A DNA stretch of 64,000 nt from JBJXFE01 sp046153875. Lineage in GTDB: Bacteria > Planctomycetota > Phycisphaerae > Phycisphaerales > UBA1924. The stretch is taken from contig JBJXFE010000006.1 in the NCBI GenBank assembly GCA_046153875.1, positions 43,233 through 107,232 on the forward strand, given 5' to 3'. Shown here in pieces: positions 38,304-47,377 of the stretch; position 1 is the first letter of the stretch, and every line of letters begins with the position of its first letter. The notes under the pieces were generated by a model. The model had not been told where the DNA came from and searched no databases. It saw only the letters and a list, made by a program, of their open reading frames with translations. The translations under genes and the position numbers were made by a program.

Positions 38304-39452
38304 ATGCCGATCACCCCCCGCCATTCTGACCGCCGCCGCCGGACGTCATGGGCGTTCGCGCTGGTGGCGGCGACCCTGCCGGTGACGACCGCGGCGCAGG
38401 ACTCGCCCGCGCCCGAGCCGCCGCCCGCCCCCGCGACGCCGGAGCATGAAGCACCAACCCGGCCCGACCCGGCCCGGCCCGACCCGGCCACCGATCCGGC
38501 GCTGAACGACCCCGGGCTCGACGATCGCGCCCGGGAGCTCGGCGGGCGTCCCCCGGCGGCTCCGCTGCCGGCGACGGAGACGAACGCGGCCGAGGCGTTG
38601 GCGCCGGTCCTTGTGCGCGGCATGGACGCGGCCACGCTGGGCGTACCGGGCGCGCCGCTGCGGCGCGAGGGCACGTTCCTCGTCCGTCAGCGCGGATCGA
38701 TGGTGAAGCTGCGGACGGGCGACTGGGTCATCGCGTTCCAGCGCGATGGCAAGGGCCTGCCGGAGCGCCCGATGATCCTGGTCCGCTCGGCCAACCTGGC
38801 GCGGATGGAGCAGCTCGGCGGGACCGAGCCGGAGGCGCAGACGTTCGTGGTGACCGGGCAGGTGTTCGTGTACCGGGGCGTGAACTTCCTGCTGCCGACG
38901 ATCCCGCCGGTGCTGTCGCGCCCGGAACCGGGCGGGGGCGGCAGGGGCGAACCGGGCGCGCCGGAGCCCGCGAAGGCCGAGCCCGGTACTGCGGCGGGCG
39001 CGGCCTCGGGCGACGACCCGTCGACGGAGGAACTGCTGCGCGCGCTCGAGGCTCAGCGTGACCGCCCCCGCGGGCTTGGCCTGGCCCGCGCCCCGGGCGA
39101 GCCGACGGCTCCGGCGGGCGCGACGGGCGACGGGGCCCGGAAGGACCGCACGCCGACGATCCTGACCGAGGGCACGATGCTCATCCGTCGGCGCGGGCGG
39201 CTGGTCCGCACGGCGGGCGGCGATACGGCGCTGCTGTTCGATACGGACGCGGACGGGTCCGCCCCCGCCGACCCGACGATGGTGCTGGCGCCGTGCCTCA
39301 TGCTCGAACGCATGGAGCAGATCGCGCTGGACCGGGGCGAGTCGATGGTGTTCGAGGTCAGCGGGCGGGTGCTGGCGTACCAGGGGCGCAACCACATCGT
39401 GCCCACGATGTTCCAGGTGTACCCGCCGAGCGAGCTGGAGCGGCGGCAGTAG
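38304..39452 (+). CDS. Secreted protein with two copies of an unknown domain
   Basis: 382 residues. Signal peptide to about residue 32, then a Pro/Asp-rich linker. Two repeats of about 80 residues are clearly related: EGTFLVRQRGSMVKLRTGDW...MILVRSANLARMEQ...FVVTGQVFVYRGVNFLLPT (about 128-208) and EGTMLIRRRGRLVRTAGGDT...MVLAPCLMLERMEQ...FEVSGRVLAYQGRNHIVPT (about 289-370). A Gly/Ala/Pro linker of about 80 residues joins them. I do not know the family; the pattern looks like a small beta-barrel with a conserved F-x-V-x-G-x-V motif. Confidence 0.75.
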   Translation: MPITPRHSDRRRRTSWAFALVAATLPVTTAAQDSPAPEPPPAPATPEHEAPTRPDPARPDPATDPALNDPGLDDRARELGGRPPAAPLPATETNAAEALAPVLVRGMDAATLGVPGAPLRREGTFLVRQRGSMVKLRTGDWVIAFQRDGKGLPERPMILVRSANLARMEQLGGTEPEAQTFVVTGQVFVYRGVNFLLPTIPPVLSRPEPGGGGRGEPGAPEPAKAEPGTAAGAASGDDPSTEELLRALEAQRDRPRGLGLARAPGEPTAPAGATGDGARKDRTPTILTEGTMLIRRRGRLVRTAGGDTALLFDTDADGSAPADPTMVLAPCLMLERMEQIALDRGESMVFEVSGRVLAYQGRNHIVPTMFQVYPPSELERRQ

Positions 39453-39455
39453 CGC

Positions 39456-40805
39456 CTATCGCGCCCCGGCCGTGCCCTGGATCGGACGGTCCTCGACCGC
39501 CGTCGGATCGGTCGGGGCCGTCACGACGGCGTCACCCTGCACGGGGTTGAAGCGCGACCCGTACATCGGCACCTTGCGGTTGGAGTTGTAGCGCGGCAGC
39601 CGCGGGTACACGGCGAGCACGCCGGCCGCGACGACGAGGTTCGCGGCCAGCAGCGGGAGCGTCTCGCCGAAGGGCAGGGCGAGCGACGCGCCGACGTTGA
39701 GGTACATCATCACGCTGGTGACGACGACGACGACGAGGGCGAGCGGGATGACCGCCTGCCACGCCATCATCATCACCTGGTCGTAGCGCAGGCGCGGGAG
39801 CGTCCAGCGGATGACCATCATGAAGCATACGAGCAGCGTGACCTTGCCCGCGAAGACCAGGAACTTGACGAGAACCGCGAGCAGGCCCGTCTCCTCCGGG
39901 CTCAGCAGGCTCACGAGCGGCAGGTGGTACCCGCCCAGGAAGAGGAGCGCGAAGAACGCCGACGAGGTGATCATGTGGGCGTACTCGGCCAGGAAGAAGA
40001 GCGCGAACCGCATCGAGGAGTACTCGGTGTGGTACCCGCCCACCAGCTCCTGCTCGGCCTCGGCGTTGTCGAAGGGGGCCCGGTTCGCCTCGGCGAGGAT
40101 CGACATGAAGAACAGGACGGCGGCGAGCGGCTGGGCGAGCACGAGCCAGCCGTGGTGGACCTGGTAGCGGACGATCTCCTGCGGCATGACGGTGCCGACG
40201 ACGAGGAGCACGGCCAGGAGCGAGAGGCCCAGCGGGATCTCATACGCGAGCATCTGGGCGGTGGCCCTCAGCCCGCCGAGGAACGAGTACTTGTTGTTGC
40301 CGGCCCACCCGCCGAGCGTGACTCCGTACACGCCGAGCGAGGCGACGGCGAGCATGTAGACGATGCCGACGTTGACGTTCGCGCCGGCGACCAGGACGGT
40401 GTCCTCGGCGACGGTGATGTTGAGCAGGGGAATGGTGAACTCGGGGACGCGCCACTCGCCTCCCCACGGGATGACGACGAAGCCCATGAGCGCGGGGATC
40501 ACGATGATCGCTGGAGCGAGCGTGAAGAGCACCTTGTCCACGCGATCGGGGGTGTAATCCTCCTTGAGGAGGAACTTGATCCCGTCGGCGAGCGGCTGGC
40601 CCAGGCCGAAGCACCCCTTGAGGAACTTGAGCCCGGGGAGGCCGAAGTCGAAGCCGACGCGGTTGGGCCCGATGCGGTCCTGGATGTAGGCGGAGATCTT
40701 GCGTTCGAGGTAGATGCAGTACGCCACGCCGACGAGGATCACGTGGACGACGGCGATGACGACCACCGCGCTGACGAGGAACTGGGCGGTGAGGATTCGC
40801 TCCAT
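39456..40805 (-). CDS. nuoH: NADH-quinone oxidoreductase subunit H
   Basis: 449 residues from the ATG at 40805, with eight or nine membrane helices. Membrane subunit of complex I next to the quinone pocket. Hallmarks: YLERKISAYIQDRIGPNRVG, GLGQPLADGIKFLLKED, ANRAPFDNAEAEQELVGGYHTEYS and IRWTLPRLRYDQVM. The C-terminal tail of about 40 residues is longer than usual and hydrophilic. No other nuo gene is near, unusual for a subunit normally in a 10-14 gene operon. Its start overlaps the upstream sulfotransferase by 67 bp. Confidence 0.95.
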   Translation of the reverse strand: MERILTAQFLVSAVVVIAVVHVILVGVAYCIYLERKISAYIQDRIGPNRVGFDFGLPGLKFLKGCFGLGQPLADGIKFLLKEDYTPDRVDKVLFTLAPAIIVIPALMGFVVIPWGGEWRVPEFTIPLLNITVAEDTVLVAGANVNVGIVYMLAVASLGVYGVTLGGWAGNNKYSFLGGLRATAQMLAYEIPLGLSLLAVLLVVGTVMPQEIVRYQVHHGWLVLAQPLAAVLFFMSILAEANRAPFDNAEAEQELVGGYHTEYSSMRFALFFLAEYAHMITSSAFFALLFLGGYHLPLVSLLSPEETGLLAVLVKFLVFAGKVTLLVCFMMVIRWTLPRLRYDQVMMMAWQAVIPLALVVVVVTSVMMYLNVGASLALPFGETLPLLAANLVVAAGVLAVYPRLPRYNSNRKVPMYGSRFNPVQGDAVVTAPTDPTAVEDRPIQGTAGAR

Positions 40806-41647
40806 GGGGCGGTAGTGTACGGGGCGCGCGCACCGTCCGCCCGGCGCGCCTGCCGCGCCCGGAAGTCCCGGAGGCGCTCGTCGAACGCGTCGCCCAGGGC
40901 CGTCACCTGCCGCTCGAAGAGCGTCACGGCGTGCTCGTAGAGCGCTACGTCGTGCCGGTTGATGTCGCGGATGAGGGCGAGGGTCGCGGGGTCGATGGCG
41001 GCCTGACCGGGACGGTTCTCCGTCACGTTCTTGCGCTCGTACGTCACGTTCAGCCACCCGAACGCGCACTGGACGAGAACCAGCGACTCGTCGAAGCGTT
41101 CGGCGAGGCCGACAACGGCCATGTGCCGGTCGAGCGTGGACTTCGCGGCGTCGAGCAGGTCGGGGTTGATCGGGGTGAAGCGGTCGGCGGGGTTCGGCTG
41201 CTCGATGAAGTAGCGGGTCTGGTCGTTGTCCAGTTCGATGCTGGTGCGCTGCTCGACGTACTGGTGGAGCGACATCGCCCCGCCGCGCGGCCCGCCGCGG
41301 GCGACGCGATCGTGGAGATAATGGTCGGGTTTGCGGAGGACGAAGTAGTAGTGCGAGATGATGCGCTCGACGGGGTCGCGGAGCATGGTGATGTAGGTGG
41401 CGCCACCGGGGACGTGCGCGTGGATGCCGTAGGGGACGTGCCCGTGCAGGACGTCGTAGGAGGCGCGTTCGGCCTCGGTCATGGCGATGAAGCCCGCGAG
41501 GTTGTCCGGCGAGCCGGTGAAGCGGAAGCCCTTGCCGCCCGCGAACTGGCGGACGACGATCTCCATGAGCGTCGAGCCCGCGGCCTTGGGGACGTGGAGG
41601 AAGATCAGCGGCCTCGGGAAGTAGCGATGGGCGCGGGGGGGGGGCAT
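40739..41647 (-). CDS. Sulfotransferase family protein (sulfotransferase 2-like)
   Basis: 302 residues. Transfers sulfate from PAPS to an acceptor, probably a glycan. The 5' phosphosulfate loop is FLHVPKAAGSTLMEIV (16-31) and the 3' phosphate site is YITMLRDPVERIISHYYF near 85. This HxPKxAGxT type is like the Golgi sugar 2-O-sulfotransferases. Codons 2-4 are a run of 10 C directly after the ATG (plus strand 41635-41644), a possible slipping tract. The last about 22 residues overlap the start of nuoH in another frame and look non-native. Confidence 0.85.
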   Translation of the reverse strand: MPPPRAHRYFPRPLIFLHVPKAAGSTLMEIVVRQFAGGKGFRFTGSPDNLAGFIAMTEAERASYDVLHGHVPYGIHAHVPGGATYITMLRDPVERIISHYYFVLRKPDHYLHDRVARGGPRGGAMSLHQYVEQRTSIELDNDQTRYFIEQPNPADRFTPINPDLLDAAKSTLDRHMAVVGLAERFDESLVLVQCAFGWLNVTYERKNVTENRPGQAAIDPATLALIRDINRHDVALYEHAVTLFERQVTALGDAFDERLRDFRARQARRADGARAPYTTAPWSESSPPSSSSARWSSSPSST

Positions 41648-41724
41648 CGGGGCTCCGGGCGGGCGGAACGGGAGTGCTCGGGCGAACTCTACGCCCGCGC
41701 GTGCGCGGCCGTAGGATCACGACC

Positions 41725-43500
41725 GTGACCCCTGCTCCGCTGTGCATCGCGCTCGTTTCCCGCGAGTTCCCGCCGTTCGTGGGGGGGGGAATCGGGACGT
41801 ACACGCGGTGTTTCGCGGAGGCGCTGGCGGCGGGCGGGCATCGCCCGGTGGTCGTCACGGTGTCCGATGATGGCGCGGAGCGTCGCGGGGTTCTCGGCGG
41901 CGTGAGCGTGATCCGGCTGCCGTTCATCGCGGGGGACGACTGGTCGGGGCCGCACGCGGCGATCGCGACGCCGGAGACGGCGGCGGCGTTCCTCACGTTC
42001 GCGCCGGTGAGCGTGTTTTCGATGGTGGTGGCGCGGGCGCTGCCCCGGCTGATGGACGAGTTCCGGTTCGACGCGATCGAGGCCCCCGACACCGGGGCCC
42101 TGGGGTGGTTCGCGCTCAATGAGCGCCGGATCGGTCGGCCGTGGGCGCCCGACGGCGGCCCGCCCCAGCCGCCGCTCTTGACGATGGTCCACTCGCCGAC
42201 GCGGTGGATCGCGGGGCTGAACGGCGCGCCGCCGCCGGCGCGACGGGGGCAGGAACTCCTCTCGATGGAGCGCGACTCGGCGCGCTGGTCGGACGCGGTG
42301 CTCGCTCCGTCCACGGCGATGGCGCGCTGGGCGGAGCGGGAGTGGGCGCTCGACCCGGGCTCGATCGGCGTGACGGCGTACCCGCTGGGGTCGCTCGAAG
42401 CGGGCGCACGGCGGTCGTCGCAGCGCGTGTCGATCACGGGCGAGCTCCGGCGCGTGGCATTCGTGGGACGGCTGGAGCGGCGCAAGGGCGTGGACACGCT
42501 GCTCGCGGCGTTCGCGGTCGCGGCCGAGAACTCGGACCTGCGCCTCGACCTGATCGGGCAGGACACCAACGACCCTGCGACGTCGCGCCCGTTCGGCGCG
42601 GCGCTGCTGGATGCGCTGCCCGAAGGGTTGTGCGGGCGGATCACGTGGCACGGGCGCACGCCGCCCGAGACCGTCACGGACCTGCTCGTGCGGAGCGCCG
42701 TGGCCGTCGTCCCCTCGCCGACGGACAACTTCCCCTATGCGTGCATCGAGGCGATGGCCGCGGGACGGATCGTTGTCGCGGCCCGGGCCGGGGGCATGGG
42801 CGAGCTGATCCGCGACGGGATCGACGGGTTCCTGTTCACGCCCGGCGACGCGGGGTCGCTGGCCGCGCAACTCGCCCGCGCGGCGGCGCTCGCGGCGGAC
42901 ACGGGCGCGGAACTCGGGCGTGCGGCGGCGCGGCGCGTGCTGAATGTCTGCGGCAATGAACGGATCGTCGCGGCCCGCGTCGGGCACTATCGCGGCGTGA
43001 TCGCGCGGGAGCGCCCGACCATCGCGGATGATCTCCGCACCGCCGCCGACGCCGTCGTTCTTGTGAATGCCCCGCCGATCCTCACTCCGGCGGTCGAATC
43101 CCTCGTGCGCGCCGTGTCGCGCCCGGGCGGAGGCATCGACTTCGCCCACGGCTGGTCGCGCTCGCCCGACGGCACCGTGCTGGCCTTCGGGACGCCGACG
43201 GCCGAGTCGCTGGCGCGGAGCCCGCGACGCCTGGGCCCGCTCGCGGTGAGCCGGGCCGCGCTGGACGACCCGCGCGTCCGGGCGTTCGTCGAACCCGCGT
43301 CGAACGCGGGCGGCCCCTACGCCCGATTCCGCGCGGCGAGCACGTGGGAGATCGCCTCGGCGTTGTGCGCGGGCGGGTACGCCGGGGCCGTGGTGCCGCA
43401 CGCGGTGACGGACCTGGTTTCGGGCGCCGCGGAATCACCGGAGATGCCGGTGCCGACCGTCAGGGTGGGGCTGCACGAGCAGCGGCACGCGCGGCCGTAA
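41725..43500 (+). CDS. Family 4 glycosyltransferase with extra C-terminal domain
   Basis: 591 residues from the GTG at 41725, which has AGGA upstream. GT-B fold: CIALVSREFPPFVGGGIGTYT at the N-terminus (retaining GT4 type), VAFVGRLERRKGVDTLLAAF (second domain), VVPSPTDNFPYACIEAMAAGR and the acidic donor-site motif E-x7-E in that region. Residues about 425-591 are an added domain without a family I know. G-run of nine at 41781-41789 encodes the VGGG loop. It starts the plus-strand glycan gene set and is divergent from the sulfotransferase. Confidence 0.88.
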   Translation: MTPAPLCIALVSREFPPFVGGGIGTYTRCFAEALAAGGHRPVVVTVSDDGAERRGVLGGVSVIRLPFIAGDDWSGPHAAIATPETAAAFLTFAPVSVFSMVVARALPRLMDEFRFDAIEAPDTGALGWFALNERRIGRPWAPDGGPPQPPLLTMVHSPTRWIAGLNGAPPPARRGQELLSMERDSARWSDAVLAPSTAMARWAEREWALDPGSIGVTAYPLGSLEAGARRSSQRVSITGELRRVAFVGRLERRKGVDTLLAAFAVAAENSDLRLDLIGQDTNDPATSRPFGAALLDALPEGLCGRITWHGRTPPETVTDLLVRSAVAVVPSPTDNFPYACIEAMAAGRIVVAARAGGMGELIRDGIDGFLFTPGDAGSLAAQLARAAALAADTGAELGRAAARRVLNVCGNERIVAARVGHYRGVIARERPTIADDLRTAADAVVLVNAPPILTPAVESLVRAVSRPGGGIDFAHGWSRSPDGTVLAFGTPTAESLARSPRRLGPLAVSRAALDDPRVRAFVEPASNAGGPYARFRAASTWEIASALCAGGYAGAVVPHAVTDLVSGAAESPEMPVPTVRVGLHEQRHARP

Positions 43501-43544
43501 CGGCGCGGAGGGCGGAATCGTCGGCGACGTATGATGGGTGACGT

Positions 43545-44981
43545 ATGCCCGCCGCCGCCGCGACCGAGCCCGAGCCCGCGACGACCGATTCGTCCGCCGC
43601 GGTCGGGGCTGGTTCCGCTGCTGACGCGGTGATCGAGGTTCGCGGCCTCGGCAAGCGATTCAAAATCTACGCCCGCCCGCAGGACCGGCTGGCCGAGTGG
43701 TTCACGGGCGGGCGGGTGAAGCGGCACACCGACTTCTGGGCCGTGCGGGGCGTGTCGCTGTCGGTGCGGCGCGGCGAGTGCCTGGGCGTCGTCGGGGCGA
43801 ACGGATCGGGCAAGAGCACGCTCCTGAAGATGATCACCGGTGCGCTGCACGCGACCGAGGGCGCGGCCGAGGTGCGCGGGCGGACGCTCACCCTCCTGGA
43901 CCTGGGCACGGGCCTCAACCCGCAGTTGACCGGGCGGGCGAACATCGTCAACGCCGCGCGGATGCTCGGATTCCCGCCGGGGTACGCCCGCGAGACGATG
44001 CCCGCGATCGAAGCGTTCGCCGACCTCGGCGAGTTCTTCGATCGGGCCGTGGGGCTGTACAGCACCGGCATGCGGGTGCGGCTGTCGTTCTCGATGTTCG
44101 CGTGCTTCCGGCCGGATGTGTTCATCGTGGACGAGGCGCTGAGCGTCGGGGACGTGTTCTTCCAGCAGAAGTGCGCGACGCGGCTTCGGGAGATGCTCGA
44201 CGCGGGCCTCACGATGCTGTTCGTGAGCCACGACCAGGGGGCGATCCTGAACCTGTGCGACCGGGCGATCCTGATGGACCACGGGCGGGCGGTGTTCGAG
44301 GGCGAGCCGGCGGAGACGATGGCGCGGTACACGGCGAGCCTGCGCGGCACGACGAAGTTCGGCCCGAAGCGCGCGGGCGCGCCCCCTTCTCCCTCCGCGT
44401 GTGGCACGGGCGTCTCGCCTGTGCGTACCGCTTCTGCTTCCCCGGCGAAGTCCTCCCTCGCCTCGGATTCTGCCGCCATCCTCGAACACGACGTGATCGG
44501 CGATCGTGCCGCGTCGCGATTCGGCGCGGGCGACACCCGCGTGCTCGGGTGCCGCGTCACCGACGCCGACGGGCGCGACGCCCTCCGCGCCTTCATGGGC
44601 GAGGCGCTCACCTTCCACGTGTTGATCGAGGGCGTGCGCCCGGTCGAGCAACCCCGCGTCGCCGTGCAACTCGTCAACCGATTCGGGACGCTTCTGTTCG
44701 CCTGCGGCACGCGGATGCTCGGGCACCGCCTGCCCGCACTGGCCGCCGGGGACCGCCTGATCGTGCGCCTCGAGCTCGTCATGGACCTCGAGCCCGGTCA
44801 GTATTCGTTCAGCGTGTCCACGAGCGAGCCCGCCGAGGACGACCCGAACGCGGGCGTCACCCACGACACGGTGCCGGACCTGGGGCCGCTGCTGGTGATG
44901 CTGGACAAGTCGAAGCCCCGGCCGTTCTTCGGGGCGGCGCGGCTGAACGTCCGTGCGTCGCACGAGGGGATGGCGCGATGA
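43545..44981 (+). CDS. wzt: Polysaccharide ABC exporter ATPase with C-terminal glycan-binding domain (Wzt type)
   Basis: 478 residues. After a low-complexity leader come Walker A GANGSGKST (84-92), LDLGTGLNPQLTGRANI (Wzt/TagH-type block), signature YSTGMRVRLSFSMF, Walker B VFIVDEALSVGD and FVSHDQGAI. The C-terminal about 150 residues (VLGCRVTDADGRDALRAFMGE..LTFHVLIEGV) are the beta-sandwich that in E. coli Wzt recognises the capped end of the glycan. The linker between the two holds a run-on segment ACGTGVSPVRT encoded by a palindromic repeat (44404-44424). Its permease partner is encoded at 47378. Stop overlaps the next start. Confidence 0.9.
   Translation: MPAAAATEPEPATTDSSAAVGAGSAADAVIEVRGLGKRFKIYARPQDRLAEWFTGGRVKRHTDFWAVRGVSLSVRRGECLGVVGANGSGKSTLLKMITGALHATEGAAEVRGRTLTLLDLGTGLNPQLTGRANIVNAARMLGFPPGYARETMPAIEAFADLGEFFDRAVGLYSTGMRVRLSFSMFACFRPDVFIVDEALSVGDVFFQQKCATRLREMLDAGLTMLFVSHDQGAILNLCDRAILMDHGRAVFEGEPAETMARYTASLRGTTKFGPKRAGAPPSPSACGTGVSPVRTASASPAKSSLASDSAAILEHDVIGDRAASRFGAGDTRVLGCRVTDADGRDALRAFMGEALTFHVLIEGVRPVEQPRVAVQLVNRFGTLLFACGTRMLGHRLPALAAGDRLIVRLELVMDLEPGQYSFSVSTSEPAEDDPNAGVTHDTVPDLGPLLVMLDKSKPRPFFGAARLNVRASHEGMAR
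44404..44424. repeat. Palindromic element inside the Wzt-like gene
   Basis: Arms GCACGGGCG (44404-44412) and CGCCTGTGC (44416-44424) pair over 9 bases with one mismatch around TCT. It encodes part of ACGTGVSPVRT in a low-complexity linker. It resembles the other G/C-rich palindromes in the window, in that GGCAC-like ends recur. The family link is inferred. Confidence 0.6.
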
Positions 44982-45883
44982 CCACCCGGCTCCCGCCGGC
45001 CGCCACGACCACGCCCGCGCGCACGGCGCGCGCGAGCGCGATGCGCCCTGTCATCGCGTTCATTACCGGGTGCGGGCGCTCGGGCACGACCATTCTCACG
45101 CGCCTGCTCGGCAAGCACCGCGACGTGACGGCGCTGAACGATCAGTACATGACCTGGGCTCAAGCCTGGCCGCAGTACGATGTCGCCGGGCAGGTTCCGT
45201 TTGACCCGGCGGTCCACGCGCCGCTGGAGCTGTCCGAGGAACACGCGCGGCGCGACCCCGAAGCGGCGGCGCGGCTGCGGGCGATGCTCGACGAGCGGCG
45301 CGAGGGTCGGCGCGTCATCGTCGAGAAGCTGGCACAGAACAACATGCGGCTGGGGTTCCTCCGCGCGCTCTACCCGGACTGCCTGCTCATCAATATCGTG
45401 CGCCACGGTGTGGAGGTCGCGCGGTCGATCGAGCAGCGGGCCCTCAAGGGACGCTGGTACGGCGTGCGCGAGCGCAAGTGGGACTGCCTGGCCGCGCACG
45501 CACGGGTCAACGGTTACGGCGATCTTCTGGCGCTCTGCACGGACCCCGTGCATCGCGGGCTGCTGGAGTGGCGTATGAGCGTGGACGCGGCGGACCGGTT
45601 TTTCGATCGCGCTGGTGAGAGCGGCGTGCTGCGGGTGCGCTACGAGCAGCTCGTGACCGACCCGATCGGGGTGTGCGAGGGTTTGGAGCGGTTCCTGGGG
45701 GTCGCGGCGCGCCCGGTGATGCGGGAGTTCGCCGGCACGAAGATCGCGCGCCGCGGCGCCCCCGCCGACGTGGGGCCGCCGCCTGAGCACACCGAGGCGA
45801 TCGCGGGCCCGGCGCTGCGGCGGCTGGGATACGCGCCACCGTTCGCTCCCACCGTGACGGATGCGCGGAAGGGACCCGCGTGA
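44978..45883 (+). CDS. Sulfotransferase family protein (second)
   Basis: 301 residues, start overlapping the Wzt stop (ATGA). The PAPS 5' loop is FITGCGRSGTTILTRLLG (28-45, the GxGRSGTT form), and the 3' site is LINIVRHGVEVARSIEQR near 138. It includes YEQLVTDP and RFLGV, shared with the Sulfotransfer_3 family. In this operon it probably sulfates sugars of the exported glycan. The next gene starts inside its stop codon (GTGA). Confidence 0.88.
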   Translation: MTTRLPPAATTTPARTARASAMRPVIAFITGCGRSGTTILTRLLGKHRDVTALNDQYMTWAQAWPQYDVAGQVPFDPAVHAPLELSEEHARRDPEAAARLRAMLDERREGRRVIVEKLAQNNMRLGFLRALYPDCLLINIVRHGVEVARSIEQRALKGRWYGVRERKWDCLAAHARVNGYGDLLALCTDPVHRGLLEWRMSVDAADRFFDRAGESGVLRVRYEQLVTDPIGVCEGLERFLGVAARPVMREFAGTKIARRGAPADVGPPPEHTEAIAGPALRRLGYAPPFAPTVTDARKGPA

Positions 45884-46635
45884 AGCCCCGCTACTACTTC
45901 GGGCGCGTTCCCGCGAAGCGGATCGACTTCTTCGCGTTCCCGCGGACCGGGTCGCACTTCTTCAACTACTGCTGCGAGGGGCTCTTCGATCTGGTCTGGT
46001 TCCCGACGCCGGGCATCGACCAGCCCGAAGCGGTGGATCGCCAGCGCGAACTCGACGCGGGGTCGCTCTACGCGCTCGGTCTGCGTGAAGAAGGCGTGCC
46101 GTATGCCCCGGTGTACTTCGACCACGTCGCCAACGGCCAGCACGGGCACCCGGTGAAGGGCGACCCGCCCGTGGTGATCCTCATCCGCGACCCGATCGCG
46201 ACCGTGTACAGCTACTACAACGCCGCGACCACCCGGTGGGGCATGGGTGAGCGCATGGGCGATCCCGCTGCGTGGGTGAGCGACAAGTTCCAGCGGTTCG
46301 GCGGGTTCTACCGGCACGCGTTCGCGGTTCTGGCGGACCACCCGGACCAGACCCTGCTGCTGCGGTTCGAGGACCTTGTGGGCGGGCCCGAGGCCCTCGG
46401 TCGCCTCGTCGACTTCGTCGGCGTCCGCCCCAAGCTCTCGCCCGCTTTCGTGCACGGCGCCACGCGGTTCGACACGATCGTGAGGCCCGGTGAACGCACC
46501 TTCTACCGGGCCGGAGACAACAGCGCATGGCGGATCGACGAGGCGTGGCGCCGTATTCTGGACCGCGCCACGCTCCCCGATTTCTCGGCGTTCGGGTACC
46601 CGGCCGCCCAGGAGGCGTCGACGCCGCGCGAGTAA
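45880..46635 (+). CDS. Sulfotransferase-like protein (third)
   Basis: 251 residues, GTG start. The 5' loop is FFAFPRTGSHFFNYC (17-31), the 3' site VVILIRDPIATVYSYYN near 98, followed by LRFEDLVGGPEALGRLVDFVG. This is a shorter, divergent sulfotransferase fold. Three sulfotransferases of different types in one locus point to several sulfation steps. PAPS synthesis genes are not in the window. Confidence 0.83.
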   Translation: MKPRYYFGRVPAKRIDFFAFPRTGSHFFNYCCEGLFDLVWFPTPGIDQPEAVDRQRELDAGSLYALGLREEGVPYAPVYFDHVANGQHGHPVKGDPPVVILIRDPIATVYSYYNAATTRWGMGERMGDPAAWVSDKFQRFGGFYRHAFAVLADHPDQTLLLRFEDLVGGPEALGRLVDFVGVRPKLSPAFVHGATRFDTIVRPGERTFYRAGDNSAWRIDEAWRRILDRATLPDFSAFGYPAAQEASTPRE

Positions 46636-46642
46636 CAAGGCC

Positions 46643-47368
46643 ATGGACCCCGCGCCCCCGCACGCCCGGCTCGCGACTCTCGGCGAAACGCGCGGCGCGG
46701 CATTCTCGGCCTTCATGGCGAATCTCAACCGGTTCGCGCGCCCGCTCGATCTGCGCGAGTTCACGACGTGGTCGAAGATCTGGGAGTATCCGTGGCTGTG
46801 GTTCAACGGGCTGGGTCGTATCGGGCTTGCGGGCGCGCGGGTTGTTGACTTGGGCAGTGAGAAATCCCCCATGCCGTGGGCGATGGCGGCGCTCGGTGCG
46901 CGGGTCACGCTGATCGAGGCTGACTCCCGGTTCGTTCCCTTGTGGGCCCGCACCCGCGACCGCCTCGGAGCCGAGGTGGATTGGCACATCGTGGACTCTC
47001 ACCGCATCCCGCTCCCCGACGCCTCCGTGGACGTCCTCACCAGCTTCTCCGTCATCGAGCACCAGCCCGACAAAGCGGCCGCGATCGCGGAGGCCGCGCG
47101 GGTGCTCAAGCCCGGTGGCTTGTTCACCCTCTCCTTCGATATCTGCGAGCCACAGATGGGCATGACGTTCCCGGAGTGGAACGGGCGGGCGTTGACGATG
47201 CGCGACTTCGAAGACTCGATCTGGAATCACCCCGCGTTCAGCGGGTCCCTATCGCGGCCGCCGCCCGACTGGAACGTGACGGACATTCCTGAGTTCCTCG
47301 CCTGGCACCGGACGACGGCGCCGCATCACAACTACGTGGTCGGCGCGGCGGTGATGCGCCGAACGTAG
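46643..47368 (+). CDS. SAM-dependent methyltransferase (class I)
   Basis: 241 residues. Class I motifs: VVDLGSEKSPMPWAMAALG (motif I, SAM loop), TLIEADSR (acidic end of strand 2), FSVIEHQPDKAAAIAEAARVLKPGG (Methyltransf_11 block, here split by variable positions). It sits between the sulfotransferases and the permease, so it may methylate sugars, possibly as a chain cap. Substrate cannot be read from sequence. Confidence 0.85.
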   Translation: MDPAPPHARLATLGETRGAAFSAFMANLNRFARPLDLREFTTWSKIWEYPWLWFNGLGRIGLAGARVVDLGSEKSPMPWAMAALGARVTLIEADSRFVPLWARTRDRLGAEVDWHIVDSHRIPLPDASVDVLTSFSVIEHQPDKAAAIAEAARVLKPGGLFTLSFDICEPQMGMTFPEWNGRALTMRDFEDSIWNHPAFSGSLSRPPPDWNVTDIPEFLAWHRTTAPHHNYVVGAAVMRRT

Positions 47369-47377
47369 ACTGATCGT

